From Bradyrhizobium sp. S69 (GTDB taxonomy: Bacteria > Pseudomonadota > Alphaproteobacteria > Rhizobiales > Xanthobacteraceae), in the NCBI RefSeq assembly GCF_009766005.1, contig NZ_LMUK01000006.1, positions 1-64,000 of the forward strand: DNA of 64,000 nt. The letters run 5' to 3'. Shown here piece by piece: positions 36,818-45,932 of this stretch (within the stretch, counting starts at the first letter, position 1; every line of letters starts with the position of its first letter). The notes beneath the pieces are model-generated. The model worked only from the letters and a program-made list of their open reading frames with translations. It was not told the origin of the DNA and did no database searches. Position numbers and translations under genes: made by a program.

Positions 36818-38248
36818 TCACGCGGTTCTCCGCCGGCGCGCAGCCCTGAAGATCAGAAACAAGACCAACAGCAGCAATACGCATGCGGCCGCAGCGACGC
36901 CGATCTGCGCCAGCAACACCAGCGACGACGACGGGCCGCCTTGGCGCACCACGGCGACATCGCCTCGCGAGACCGTCGTGCCCGCGCGGCCATATTGCTG
37001 GAACACGTAATTGGCGAGCAGGACAATTTCGTTATCGTTGAACTGGCTGGGGTCGGTCTTATGACCACCGAAGCCCGGCATATAGGCCTGCCCCGAAGAT
37101 ATCTTGCGGTCCACGCCGTAGAGTATAGTTGCGATCAGGTTGCTGGAATTGGCCGCGCCCGTCACCGAATTGTGGAACAGGCTGGGATAATAATCGTCCT
37201 TGCTGCCTTGCCCGCGCGAGGCATGACACGATGCGCAGTTACTCAGGAATAGTTCTGCGCCAGTCGGAGATGTACCGGTGTCGGATCGGATTCCGTTGGC
37301 GCCTCGGAGCGTTCCGAGCATCGAGCCGGCGGTGCCGTACCCGAAGCGCGACTGGCTATCCGATCCATCGTGAACCGCCGGAATCGCTCGGATGTAGGTC
37401 GCAATCGCGGCGACATCCGCTGATGTCAGGTACTGAAAACTGTGTTCGACCGCCTCGCCCATGCTGCCGGCAGCCCGCGCCTTGGGCGGCAGCGATCCGG
37501 TCCGCAGGTACTGGACAAGCTCCTGCTGCGTCCAACTGCCGATTCCGCTTGAAGCATCCGAGGTGATATTGGGCGCAAACCACGGACCAACCTGGCCGCC
37601 GGCCAGATTCGAGCCGGACAGTTCCTGCATCAAGAAGCCGCGCGGCGTATGGCAGGTGCTGCAATGCGCCGGCCCGTTGGCGAGATAGGCGCCGCGATTC
37701 CAGTCTGCCGACTGATGGGGATCGGCGACAAAACTCGCGCTGGAGAGGAACAGCAGATTCCAGCCGATCATCGACGCCCGGATGTTCATCGGGAACGGCA
37801 GCGCGGTGCGGCGTGGCACGAGGTCCACCGCCGCCACGCCATGCCGGAAATAATTATAGAGGTCGTGGATATCCGCGTCGGTCAGCAACCGGTACGATGT
37901 GTAGGGCATCGCGGGATAGAGATTGCCGCCGTCTTTTCGGACGCCGCGGCGAACCGCGCGCGCAAAATCGACTTCCGAATAATTCCCGATGCCGGCGGAT
38001 GCGGACGGGGTGATATTGGTCGAGAAGATGGTGCCGACTGGAGAGGCGATCGGCAGGCCTCCCGCGAACGCCAGGCCGCCAGGCGCGGTGTGGCAAGCCG
38101 CGCAGTCCGATGCGGTGGCAAGATACGCGCCGCGCTTGATCGAGTCGGGATCGACGCCATTGGGTTCAGCCGCCAAGCAGGCCGACATCGTGCCGACGGC
38201 CAGAAGCAAAACGACTGCTACCACGAAGGGACGTGCGAGACGGGTCAT
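36818..38248 (-). CDS. Triheme cytochrome c subunit of a membrane sugar/alcohol dehydrogenase
   Basis: A 476-residue exported cytochrome c with three CxxCH heme sites: DCAACHTAPGG, HCSTCHTPRG and NCASCHASRG. The signal peptide is MTRLARPFVVAVVLLLAVGTMSACLA, and a single C-terminal helix (VLLAQIGVAAAACVLLLLVLFLIF) with a basic tail anchors it. The arrangement equals the cytochrome subunit of gluconate, fructose and sorbitol dehydrogenases, which passes electrons to ubiquinone. The ATG at 38248 is two bases after the GMC subunit stop; upstream in-frame residues are non-coding. The substrate is unknown. Confidence 0.92.
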   Translation of the reverse strand: MTRLARPFVVAVVLLLAVGTMSACLAAEPNGVDPDSIKRGAYLATASDCAACHTAPGGLAFAGGLPIASPVGTIFSTNITPSASAGIGNYSEVDFARAVRRGVRKDGGNLYPAMPYTSYRLLTDADIHDLYNYFRHGVAAVDLVPRRTALPFPMNIRASMIGWNLLFLSSASFVADPHQSADWNRGAYLANGPAHCSTCHTPRGFLMQELSGSNLAGGQVGPWFAPNITSDASSGIGSWTQQELVQYLRTGSLPPKARAAGSMGEAVEHSFQYLTSADVAAIATYIRAIPAVHDGSDSQSRFGYGTAGSMLGTLRGANGIRSDTGTSPTGAELFLSNCASCHASRGQGSKDDYYPSLFHNSVTGAANSSNLIATILYGVDRKISSGQAYMPGFGGHKTDPSQFNDNEIVLLANYVFQQYGRAGTTVSRGDVAVVRQGGPSSSLVLLAQIGVAAAACVLLLLVLFLIFRAARRRRTA

Positions 38249-38250
38249 GG

Positions 38251-39903
38251 TCAGCCTGCCTTGAGCTGACTGATGATCGCATCGCTCGCTTTCATCGCCA
38301 GCGCCACCATGGTCAGCGTGCTGTTGCCGCTGCCGCCGGTGGTCATCGCAGCGCCGCCGGGCAAAAACAGATTGGCGTGGTCGTGTGCGCGGCAATCAGC
38401 GTCCACCACCGATGCCGAGGGATCGTTGCCCATGATGCAACCACCCATGATGTGATCGCTATGGGCGAACTCGGTGCCGATCTCGCTTTCGGTCGCGCCC
38501 AGCTCGGCGATCAGCCGCTTGACGATCGGCACGCTGTATTGGTCGGCGCTGCGGCGGACGTAATCCCCGACATCATAATAGATGTTGGGCTTGTTGAGCC
38601 CAAGCCAATCCTTTTTGTCCGACAAGGTCAGGCGATTGATCGCCGAGGGCAGCGGCTCATGCTCAATAGTTACCTGGCCGGTGCAGGCGGCCAGCCGCCG
38701 GATCTCTGTATCCAGCGCCTTGCCGACCAGCCCCTTCTTCAAGGCGGCGACCCCAGCCTGGCCGCTTCGGGCCGCATTCTCCATCCGAATCAGCGCGCCG
38801 CTGTGCTCGCTACGAAATGCTCCCTGCGACGTATCCATGATGCTGCTGCTTTGCACCGGACCCACCCCGGTCCACATTGGCTCGGCCATGGTGATTTTGG
38901 CGATGATCTTCGGCTGATCCATCATGTTGCGTCCGACCTGGTCGGAACTGTTCGCGACGCCGTTGGGGTTTTGCTGATCCTTTGACAGCAGCAGGATTTT
39001 TGGTGTCTCGATCCCGTTGCAGGCAATGACGAAGAGCTTGCCGGTCACCCGGTGAGAAACCTTGTCCTGGTCGTAGAAATGCACCGCCTGAACCGCATTC
39101 TTCGACCCGGTTTCGACGCGATAGACCACCGCATTGGGCATAATGACGCCGCCCATGGATTCGATCTTCGGCAGGGTCGTTGCCGCGTCGTATTTCGCGC
39201 CAATCGGGCACACCGGAAAGCAATTATTGTTGCCGCAGCAGGGCGGCCTGTCATGATAGGAAATGCCGCTGTTACGCGCCTGCGCCGATGGGAGATTTCT
39301 AAGCCCAATCCTGGCCGCGGCATCGGTGAAGCGCTGCTCGCCCGGTCCGAACGGCGTCGGACCCATCGGATAGGGTTTTGAGCGGATCGGCGGCCATTGC
39401 AGCGCCGGATCGGACGGCCCGCACACCCCCATGGCGTACTCGGCGCGGGTGTAATACGGCTCCAGCGTATTGTAGTCGAACGCCCAGTCGCGGCCGACGC
39501 CGTAGAGCGATTTCAGCCGCATGTCGTCAGGCGTGAGACGCCAGCAAATGCCGGCCCAGTGCCAGGTGGCGCCTCCCGCATAGCGCACGTAGCCCTGCTG
39601 GTAGGCGCGCGCATCGGGGCCTTCGAGCTGAAGATAGTCGCCCGCCGAGGCCTCGCTATAGGTTTCCAGATGGGGCGCCCAGGGCTTTGGCGGATAGGCG
39701 GCGTCCCAATGCGCCTTGAGACTGGGCGGAAGGTTGCGAAAATTCTCGACGATTTGCCAGCGCTCGACGCGCGGGCCGGCCTCGAGCATCAGGACAGAAC
39801 AGCCCGCCGCCAGCGCTTCCAATGCGATCGTGCAACCGACGACGCCAGTTCCGACGATAACAACATCCGCGCTGTCGGCATTTGCCATCGCATCCGTTCC
39901 CAT
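38251..39903 (-). CDS. GMC-family FAD dehydrogenase large subunit
   Basis: A 550-residue flavoprotein. The ADP-binding motif is VVIVGTGVVGCTIALEA near the N-terminus, and the GMC C-terminal region has CIMGNDPSASVVDADCRAHDHANLFLPGGAAM with the active-site His. A cysteine-rich stretch, CCGNNNCFPVCPIGAKYDAATT, matches the place where related FAD glucose/fructose dehydrogenases bind a [3Fe-4S] cluster. It has no signal peptide of its own; in this family the complex is exported through the Tat signal of the small subunit. It would oxidise a sugar or polyol in the periplasm. Confidence 0.92.
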   Translation of the reverse strand: MGTDAMANADSADVVIVGTGVVGCTIALEALAAGCSVLMLEAGPRVERWQIVENFRNLPPSLKAHWDAAYPPKPWAPHLETYSEASAGDYLQLEGPDARAYQQGYVRYAGGATWHWAGICWRLTPDDMRLKSLYGVGRDWAFDYNTLEPYYTRAEYAMGVCGPSDPALQWPPIRSKPYPMGPTPFGPGEQRFTDAAARIGLRNLPSAQARNSGISYHDRPPCCGNNNCFPVCPIGAKYDAATTLPKIESMGGVIMPNAVVYRVETGSKNAVQAVHFYDQDKVSHRVTGKLFVIACNGIETPKILLLSKDQQNPNGVANSSDQVGRNMMDQPKIIAKITMAEPMWTGVGPVQSSSIMDTSQGAFRSEHSGALIRMENAARSGQAGVAALKKGLVGKALDTEIRRLAACTGQVTIEHEPLPSAINRLTLSDKKDWLGLNKPNIYYDVGDYVRRSADQYSVPIVKRLIAELGATESEIGTEFAHSDHIMGGCIMGNDPSASVVDADCRAHDHANLFLPGGAAMTTGGSGNSTLTMVALAMKASDAIISQLKAG

Positions 39904-39925
39904 TCGCTCGCGGCACAGAGAAGAT

Positions 39926-40471
39926 TCAGAATTTCGGCATGTCGCTCAGTGGCGGCGCGGATGCATTCCATCCATTCGGCCCCGATATCGCGTAGGACGG
40001 AATCGTCATGACATCGCGGGTCGGCTGATACATCAGCGCCAGTTCGAACGCGAACACCGTGGACCCCGGCGCATCGACGATAACCCCGGTGTACCAGGCC
40101 GAAATGATCGCCAGCGCGGTATCCTTCAGCCTTCCTTCGGGCAGGTCTGGGAAAAAGTCTTCGACGATCTTCGCGTTCTTCTGGTGCGCGATTTCCAGGA
40201 TCTGATCGATGTCCTGTTCGATGCCGGGATGGATGCTGCTGATGGCAGCCGCCATCCGCGCGCCGACATCGCCGTCCAGTTTATGGTCAATCAGCAGCGA
40301 CGACACTTCCATGAATTTAGGCGCCGACAGTGCCGCAGAGGCGTCCAATGGAGCGGCGACCACGCGGGCGGATGACGCAAGGGCGCCCATCAACACGACG
40401 CTGCCGGCGAGAAAATCACGGCGCGCCAGGCTGTATTCGGAAGGACAATCATCGCGAACAGGCTGTTTCAT
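39926..40471 (-). CDS. Tat-exported small subunit of FAD sugar dehydrogenase
   Basis: A 181-residue protein with a twin-arginine signal (YSLARRDFLAGSVVLMGALASSARVVAA). The mature part resembles the small/chaperone subunit of D-sorbitol and fructose dehydrogenase complexes: PKFMEVSSLLIDHKLDGDVGARMAAAI, then ALAIISAWYTGVI and FAFELALMYQP. It is the first gene of the small-large-cytochrome operon, with 22 and 2 base gaps. GAGGGGG lies four bases before the ATG. Its role is to guide folding and Tat export of the large subunit, as known for the family. Confidence 0.88.
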   Translation of the reverse strand: MKQPVRDDCPSEYSLARRDFLAGSVVLMGALASSARVVAAPLDASAALSAPKFMEVSSLLIDHKLDGDVGARMAAAISSIHPGIEQDIDQILEIAHQKNAKIVEDFFPDLPEGRLKDTALAIISAWYTGVIVDAPGSTVFAFELALMYQPTRDVMTIPSYAISGPNGWNASAPPLSDMPKF

Positions 40472-40662
40472 GCCGCCCCCTCACAAAGCTTGCGAACGTG
40501 CTCGCCTGCGACAGTGTGTCCCGAAAACAAGGCGATAGCAACAAACGGGGCGACCGCTCGACGCGACAGATGCTGTCGTCATGCCTCCGTCACCGGGGCG
40601 GGCGCCTTGCGCCGCGCCGGTGACGATGAGGTTTGCCGTGACGTTGGGAAGCGCGAACGCGG

Positions 40663-40818
40663 CTAGAACACCGCGATGTATTTCAACAGCGAAATCACGC
40701 CGAGAATGATGACGACGACGCGCGCGATCTGCTTGGCGCGGCCATCGAGCGGCAACAGATTGATCAGATAAAGGATCAGAATAACGACCAGAAACGTAAT
40801 GAGTACGCTGACAATCAT
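40663..40818 (-). CDS. Thivi_2564-like 51-residue membrane protein
   Basis: I translated this short frame directly: MIVSVLITFLVVILILYLIN, then LLPLDGRAKQIARVVV, then IILGVISLLKYIAVF. It has two hydrophobic helices joined by a loop, and AAGGGGG sits six bases before the ATG. The sequence resembles the small membrane family annotated as Thivi_2564, function unknown. It is too short for ordinary ORF lists. It stands alone between the sugar dehydrogenase operon and the divergent chemoreceptor. Confidence 0.8.
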   Translation of the reverse strand: MIVSVLITFLVVILILYLINLLPLDGRAKQIARVVVIILGVISLLKYIAVF

Positions 40819-41010
40819 CGGTAGCCCCCTTAAGCGCGATTGGCGTTGTTAGTGCCCCGTTAACGCCTGGGCCGCCGCCCGGTTCCACCCGCGGAACCCC
40901 CGATCAAAGGAAAAGCTGAACCTTTTCAAGCTCGCCGTAACGATAAGGCGCCATCCGAACGTAAATATTTACCAGTTTTCGCCACAATGCATGAAGCTTT
41001 GGGGGCATTC

Positions 41011-43104
41011 ATGCTGAATCGTTTGACCGTATCGGCGCTTTTGAAAATCGTATTGCTGGCCACCTCGCTCTGGGTGGTCGTCGGAATTTCGCTCAATGCC
41101 TGGGATTCCTGGGGGCGCCTGCAGGCGGCCAACCGCATCTCGGTGATCGCGGATACCTCGGCCTACATGTTCAAGGCGATGCATAATTTGCGTACCGACC
41201 GATCGACCACCGACCGGTTGCTGAATGCCGAACCACCTGTCGACACCGACGTCGATAAATATCTGCGCGGCCTTCGCGACTCCGAGATGCCGGCCATGAG
41301 CCGCGCGCTCGAACTGCTGCCGACCATGCAGTTCTCGCAGCAGGCGACGCTGGTGCCGGAGTTCGATCGCCTGTTCAAGACGCTGACCGCCGAACAGAAG
41401 GAATTCTGGGACGACGTCGCCAAACCGAAGGCATCGCGCCGCGCCGCACTGCCGAAGGAATATCAGGAGACGACACAGGGCCTGCTCGATACCCTCGACA
41501 AATTGTCGGGCGCGCTTGCCGCCGCCGTCAATCACCAGGATGCGACGATCGATCAATTGCTGGCGATCAAGCAGGCCGCCTGGCTATTGCGCAACACCGC
41601 CGGCGAAGCCTCGCTGATCATCTCAAAGGGCCTCGCCGCCGGACGCATCAGCCCGGAGATTCACACCAACTACATCAAATTCTTCGGCGGCACCGCGATC
41701 GCCTGGAACGCGCTGGAGTTGGCGACCGGCGGGATGCAGTTGCCCCCGGCACTTTCCGCCGCGATGAGCGCCACCAAATCCGGCTATTTCGACCCGCAAT
41801 ATCTCGAACTGCGCGATCGCCTGATCAAGGCGCTGGTCGCGGGCGAGAAAGCCGAAATCACGGCCAACCAATGGAGCCCGCTGACGGTCGGGCGTATGGG
41901 CACGGCCGTCGGCGTCGCCGAGGCCGCCCTCGACGCCGCCCGCGATTACAGCGTGACGCAGCGCTCCGATGCCCAGCATTCGTTGACCTTGCAACTCGTG
42001 CTGCTGGCGCTCGCCATCGCGATGACCATCGGCGGCCTGACGGCGGTGACCCGCCGCGTCATCAAGCCGTTGCACAACATGCGCGACGCCATGCTGAAAG
42101 TCGCCGCCGGCGATCTCGTCGTCGACACCGGCTATGTCGATCGCCAGGACGAGATCGGCGCGCTGGCCGGCGCGCTCGAAACCTTCAAGCAGCAGGCGGT
42201 CGACAAGCTGCGGATCGAAGCCCAGGAGCGCGAACGCAATGCCGGCGCCGTGACGCGCCAGCAGGCGATGGAAGCCCATGTCGGCGAGTTCGAGACCATG
42301 GTGCACCAGACGCTGCGGCAACTGGGCGACGCATCGAGCCGGATGCGAGCGACCTCGTCGGATCTGTCGACGGTCTCCCGCCAGACCAACGCGCGCGTCG
42401 AGGTCGCCCAACGGGCTTCGGGCGAAGCCTCGATGAGCGTCGAGAGCGTGGCCTCCGCCTCGGAAGAACTGAGCGCCTCCATCAACGATATCAGCCAGCA
42501 GGCGGCGCATGCTGCCGGCATCGCCAGTCGCGCGGTCAACCAGGCCCGCGACACCGACAGCACGGTACAGGGTCTGGCCAAATCGGCGGGGCGGATCGGC
42601 GAAGTGGTCGGCCTGATCAACACCATCGCGGCGCAGACCAATTTGCTGGCGCTGAACGCGACCATCGAGGCGGCGCGCGCCGGCGAAGCGGGCCGGGGTT
42701 TCGCCGTGGTGGCTTCCGAGGTCAAATCGCTCGCGAGCCAGACCGCCAAGGCGACCGAGGAAATCTCCGGACAGATCGCAGACATTCAAAAGGTCGCGGG
42801 CGAGGCCATCGACGCCATCAAGGGCATCGGCAGCATCATCGGCGAGGTCAATGAGGTCGCAACCGCGATCGCCGCTGCCGTCCACGAACAGGGCGCCGCC
42901 ACCCAGGAGATTTCGCGCAGCACGCAGCATGCGGCGCTCGGCACCAAGAACGTCTCCGACAATATCACCGGCGTCAAAGCCGACGCCGATGCCGCCGCGG
43001 CCGCCGCCGACGACGTCAACCTCGCCTCGCAGACGCTGGAAACGCAAAGCCAGCAACTCGGCAGCCAGGTGACGCAGTTCCTCGGCAAGATCCGCGCGGC
43101 GTGA
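41011..43104 (+). CDS. Methyl-accepting chemotaxis protein
   Basis: A transmembrane chemoreceptor of about 697 residues. TM1 is [20 protein letters not shown] long periplasmic helical sensor of about 310 residues follows, then TM2 [18 protein letters not shown], a HAMP domain ([18 protein letters not shown]) and a signalling domain. The hairpin tip [35 protein letters not shown] is canonical for CheA/CheW contact. No CheR-binding pentapeptide is seen at the C-terminus (FLGKIRAA). I choose ATG 41011 with GGGGG five bases upstream. No che genes are adjacent; the ligand is unknown. Confidence 0.93.
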   Translation: MLNRLTVSALLKIVLLATSLWVVVGISLNAWDSWGRLQAANRISVIADTSAYMFKAMHNLRTDRSTTDRLLNAEPPVDTDVDKYLRGLRDSEMPAMSRALELLPTMQFSQQATLVPEFDRLFKTLTAEQKEFWDDVAKPKASRRAALPKEYQETTQGLLDTLDKLSGALAAAVNHQDATIDQLLAIKQAAWLLRNTAGEASLIISKGLAAGRISPEIHTNYIKFFGGTAIAWNALELATGGMQLPPALSAAMSATKSGYFDPQYLELRDRLIKALVAGEKAEITANQWSPLTVGRMGTAVGVAEAALDAARDYSVTQRSDAQHSLTLQLVLLALAIAMTIGGLTAVTRRVIKPLHNMRDAMLKVAAGDLVVDTGYVDRQDEIGALAGALETFKQQAVDKLRIEAQERERNAGAVTRQQAMEAHVGEFETMVHQTLRQLGDASSRMRATSSDLSTVSRQTNARVEVAQRASGEASMSVESVASASEELSASINDISQQAAHAAGIASRAVNQARDTDSTVQGLAKSAGRIGEVVGLINTIAAQTNLLALNATIEAARAGEAGRGFAVVASEVKSLASQTAKATEEISGQIADIQKVAGEAIDAIKGIGSIIGEVNEVATAIAAAVHEQGAATQEISRSTQHAALGTKNVSDNITGVKADADAAAAAADDVNLASQTLETQSQQLGSQVTQFLGKIRAA

Positions 43105-43176
43105 TGGGTTAGGTTCAAGTTTAGTTCGTCATCGTCGGGCATGGCCGTCAAGGACGGCGTCGCTCCACACCGCGCC

Positions 43177-43296
43177 GTCGTCCCCGCGAAGGCGGGGACC
43201 CATAACCCCTGGCGTTCATTGGCGCAGAAGGCATTTGCAACACTGCCAAAACGCGAGTCCTCGCCGTATGGGTCCCGGCGCGGAGGCCGGGACGAC
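43177..43296. repeat. Intergenic inverted repeat, family A
   Basis: Left arm GTCGTCCCCGCGAAGGCGGG with GACCCATA, right arm TATGGGTCCCGGCG ending GGGACGAC. The two arms are slightly diverged from each other, unlike the exact copy at 14932. Confidence 0.8.
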
Positions 43297-43370
43297 GTCG
43301 GTGGGTTCTTCGGATTCATTTTTCAAACAGCGGCGTCTGCGCAGACATAGTTTCGCCTTCTCGCGACACG

Positions 43371-43766
43371 CTGCGCCCGAGGTTTGCAAATTCATTTGCC
43401 CTCAAAAAAGAAAGAGGGCGCAGGGAAGACCGGGTGCGCGCTGCACCCGAGGTCTCATGTGCAAAAGCAAACAAGAAAACGCACATGAGCATACAGGTTC
43501 AGCGGAAGCAGTCCGGCCTTCCCTGCGCAATGGTGTTACAGCTTATATCGTGCTCTCCCCGGCGAGACCTGGCTTGCTTGTCACCGTCGCCCTCAAGAAG
43601 CGTGAACTCCTTGCGAACTTGACACCAGCCATTGGGGCGTCAGGACCACACGACTTTGCCGTCCGCGAGCGCTTGCGTTCGTCGTTCGCAAACTCCGCGT
43701 CCATCGCATCCTACCCGCGCGTTTCGTGACGTGCGCAACGCCCCTCTCGTCGGGTGGGACGCACGT
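43371..43766. other. Multi-hairpin structured element, possible non-coding RNA or mobile repeat
   Basis: The first 158 bases contain consecutive perfect hairpins. CTGCGCCC (43371-43378) pairs with GGGCGCAG (43416-43423), enclosing GAGG/CCTC and GCAAAT-TC-ATTTGC. AGACC and GGGTGC (43427-43437) pair with GCACCC and GGTCT (43443-43455). CTCATGTGC (43454-43462) pairs with GCACATGAG (43481-43489). A competing long-range stem pairs 43418-43433 with 43513-43528 at 15 of 16 positions. A last stem, ACGTGCG/CGCACGT, lies at 43729 and 43760. Small reading frames here look non-coding. I recall similar translations among hypothetical proteins of Bradyrhizobium, which would make it a dispersed element, but this is unverified. 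Confidence 0.6.
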
Positions 43767-43875
43767 AATACGCAACTGAGTTGGGTCAAAAGCAAAGCGG
43801 AATATTTTTTACGAAGAGGCTGGACAGGATTCCGCGTGCGAAGGTGATTTGCCCGTCGTGCCAATTTGTCGCAGT

Positions 43876-43980
43876 CGTCATCCTGAGGAGGCGCGAAGCG
43901 CCGTCTCGAAGTATGGTCGCAAGCACAGCGTTGAACAGCATCCTTCGAGACGCGGCCGAGTGGCCGCTCCTCAGGATGAC
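43876..43980. repeat. Intergenic inverted repeat, family C
   Basis: It begins GTCATCCTGAGGAGGCGCG and ends GCTCCTCAGGATGAC. Inner words are GTCTCGAAGTATGG and CATCCTTCGAGACGC. It is closely related to 16771, 18373 and 54010. Confidence 0.8.
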
Positions 43981-44083
43981 GGTACCGTTGCCGCGCGCGA
44001 TGACAGGCTCTGCGATATCCGGATTGTTCGGTGGTCCTGCATATCGCAAGTGCTTGCGAGCTACTTGCTTAGCCGCGAGTTTA

Positions 44084-44179
44084 GTTCGTCATGGCCGGGC
44101 TTGACCCGGCCATCCACGTCTTGCTTGCTGAAGCCGGGTTAAGACGTGGATGCCCGGGACAAGCCCGGGCATGACGAAC
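44084..44179. repeat. Intergenic inverted repeat, family B
   Basis: GTTCGTCATGGCCGGGC at the left faces GCCCGGGCATGACGAAC at the right. The inner arms are CCACGTCTTGCTTG and AAGACGTGGATG. It ends 36 bases before the stop of the DUF2865 gene. Confidence 0.82.
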
Positions 44180-44214
44180 GTGAAGTGGCGTAACAGGTCG
44201 CGACGATTAAGCTA

Positions 44215-44856
44215 TTACTCCGACGCCACCACCGGAACGCGCTGATAGCGCGCGCTGATGCGTTGCGGGGCCGGCGAGAAATTCAGGGCGCCGCGTCTAT
44301 CAGCGCCGCGGCCCACGCTCATCAACCCATCGGCGCCGGCGACGATGTCGCCCTTGCGAAGCGTCGGATCGTTTTCGATGTTGACCGGGGCGAGGCCGAC
44401 CTGATCCTTGCCGTTGCAGGTGCAGCCCGCCACGATCTCGTTACGATAACGAAACGCATTCGGTAGCTCGGAATAAGGCTTGCCGGTTTCGGTCGCGGCG
44501 CTGTCGATATCGCCGCCATAGACCACCTTGGTTTCGCTCGCCGGACAGAAATTGTTGCACGACGCCGCGCGGCTTTGATTGTCGGATGCGGCAAGCGGGA
44601 AGTAACGCCCGTCGCAGGTGCGCACGCAATAGGCCTGGCCGCCGGCATAGCGCGAACGCGCCGCGACCTGCGGTACAGACGCCGTGTCGCCCTCATTGGC
44701 AAAGGGCAGCGGGATCGAGGGCACGCGCGGCCGGGCACCGAAGGCGCCGAACAGCGCAGAGAGAAAATCCTCGGCCTGGGCGGGCGGAGCCAGCATCGAG
44801 GCGCCTGCCGTCGCCACGGTCGCCAACGCCAACAGCCTGACGGATCTCCGGATCAT
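44215..44856 (-). CDS. Secreted DUF2865 protein
   Basis: A 213-residue exported protein: signal peptide MIRRSVRLLALATVATAGASMLAPPAQA. The mature region has the DUF2865 pattern YCVRTCDGRYFPLAAS, then SCNNFCPASETKVVYGGDID and RNEIVAGCTCNGKDQVGLAPVNIENDPTLRKGDIVAG. Six cysteines are likely disulfide-bonded in the periplasm. The family is restricted to rhizobial relatives and has no known function. It lies 44 bases downstream of the L,D-transpeptidase in the same direction, so a shared envelope role is possible. Confidence 0.87.
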   Translation of the reverse strand: MIRRSVRLLALATVATAGASMLAPPAQAEDFLSALFGAFGARPRVPSIPLPFANEGDTASVPQVAARSRYAGGQAYCVRTCDGRYFPLAASDNQSRAASCNNFCPASETKVVYGGDIDSAATETGKPYSELPNAFRYRNEIVAGCTCNGKDQVGLAPVNIENDPTLRKGDIVAGADGLMSVGRGADRRGALNFSPAPQRISARYQRVPVVASE

Positions 44857-44900
44857 GTTCGCCTCCCGGACCGAGTTGCCAACCTCAGTAAGCGCTAAAC

Positions 44901-45707
44901 TCAGTAAATCGACGACGCCGACACGTTCATCGCCTCGCGACCTGACGACCGCACCGGCGCGGCGGTGCGAACAGCAACGGCGGCCGCACCAGGAGACGAT
45001 GCCGCCCTGGCTTCGAGATGCGCGGCATTCTTCGGCAGCACCACGACCCTGGTCCCGACATCGACGCGGCTGAACAGGTCGGAGACGTCTTCATTGGTCA
45101 GGCGAATGCAGCCGGAGGAAACGAACTTGCCGATCGTGGTGGGATCGTTGGTGCCATGGATGCGGTATTCGCTGGAGCCGAGATACATCGCACGCGCGCC
45201 CAGCGGATTGCCGGGGCCGCCGGCCATGAAGCGCGGCAGATAGGGCTGACGCGCGATCATTTCCGCCGGCGGATGCCAATCGGGCCACTCGGCTTTCCGG
45301 CTGATGGTCTGGGTGCCGGCCCAGGTAAAGCCCTCGCGGCCGACGCCGACGCCGTAACGGATCGCCTGACCGCGGCCAAGCACGTAATAGAGCGCGGTGT
45401 TGCCGGTATCGATGATCACGGTGCCGGGCGCCTCGCGCGTGTCGATATTGACCACCGCGCGTCGCAGCCGCTCGGGCAGCACATTGTTGGACGGGCCACC
45501 ATCGCCGTCGTCGCTCAGCGCAGGCTGATCGGGAGTAACCATGACGTTATCGGAAGGAAACTCAGGTTGCGGCGCAGAGGCGTAGCCGAGAAGCTGCGCG
45601 TTGGCTGCCGCTGGCAGAAGCGCCGCTACCGCCAAGGTCCCAGCAAGGATCAGCGCGCGGGTCGCGCGTTGTGGCTGCCTGCGAAAGCCTGCGAGATGCT
45701 GTGACAT
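44901..45707 (-). CDS. L,D-transpeptidase (YkuD domain)
   Basis: A 268-residue periplasmic enzyme that forms 3-3 cross-links or attaches proteins to peptidoglycan. The YkuD catalytic region is YRIHGTNDPTTIGKFVSSGCIRLTNEDV, with His, Ser-x-Gly-Cys and Arg all present; the Cys is the nucleophile. The signal peptide is ALILAGTLAVAALLPAAANAQ after a basic start. I choose ATG 45707 (GGGGCAG upstream); the longer frame is leader translation. It is divergent from the AI-2E family gene. Confidence 0.92.
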   Translation of the reverse strand: MSQHLAGFRRQPQRATRALILAGTLAVAALLPAAANAQLLGYASAPQPEFPSDNVMVTPDQPALSDDGDGGPSNNVLPERLRRAVVNIDTREAPGTVIIDTGNTALYYVLGRGQAIRYGVGVGREGFTWAGTQTISRKAEWPDWHPPAEMIARQPYLPRFMAGGPGNPLGARAMYLGSSEYRIHGTNDPTTIGKFVSSGCIRLTNEDVSDLFSRVDVGTRVVVLPKNAAHLEARAASSPGAAAVAVRTAAPVRSSGREAMNVSASSIY

Positions 45708-45932
45708 GTGCTGCCCCGTGGGGTGATGCGCATCGTTGCGATGCCCTGCACAACAAACGCGACCGCGGCATCCGGGTTCCCGTGCGATTCGAATCCAGGG
45801 CCACTCTGTCAACCCGCCGGCCTTCACGTTTCCGCGACGGAACTTTTGTCACGCAGCGTCATTAGCTGGTGGAGAGAGCCCAGTTCGCAATGCGAACTTG
45901 CATTGGAGTTGTTTTACCTCCGGGAGAGCCAG

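Larger units (their letters stand above)
43105..44214. other. 1.1-kb gene-free, repeat-dense interval
   Basis: No reading frame here has a plausible start, ribosome binding site and protein-like composition. The interval is a mosaic of a family A repeat (43177-43296), a multi-hairpin element (43371-43766), a family C repeat (43876-43980) and a family B repeat (44084-44179). Four different repeat types in one gap suggest a neutral landing site or recombination hotspot. Confidence 0.8.

Noticed and set aside
43235..43729. Possible gene of up to 164 residues
   Set aside because: Starts inside a family A repeat and runs through the hairpin array; composition and structure fit a non-coding element better.
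45780..45932. tRNA-like wording (GATTCGAATCC) upstream of the AI-2E gene
   Set aside because: No matching acceptor, D or anticodon arms could be assembled around it; at most a decayed fragment.
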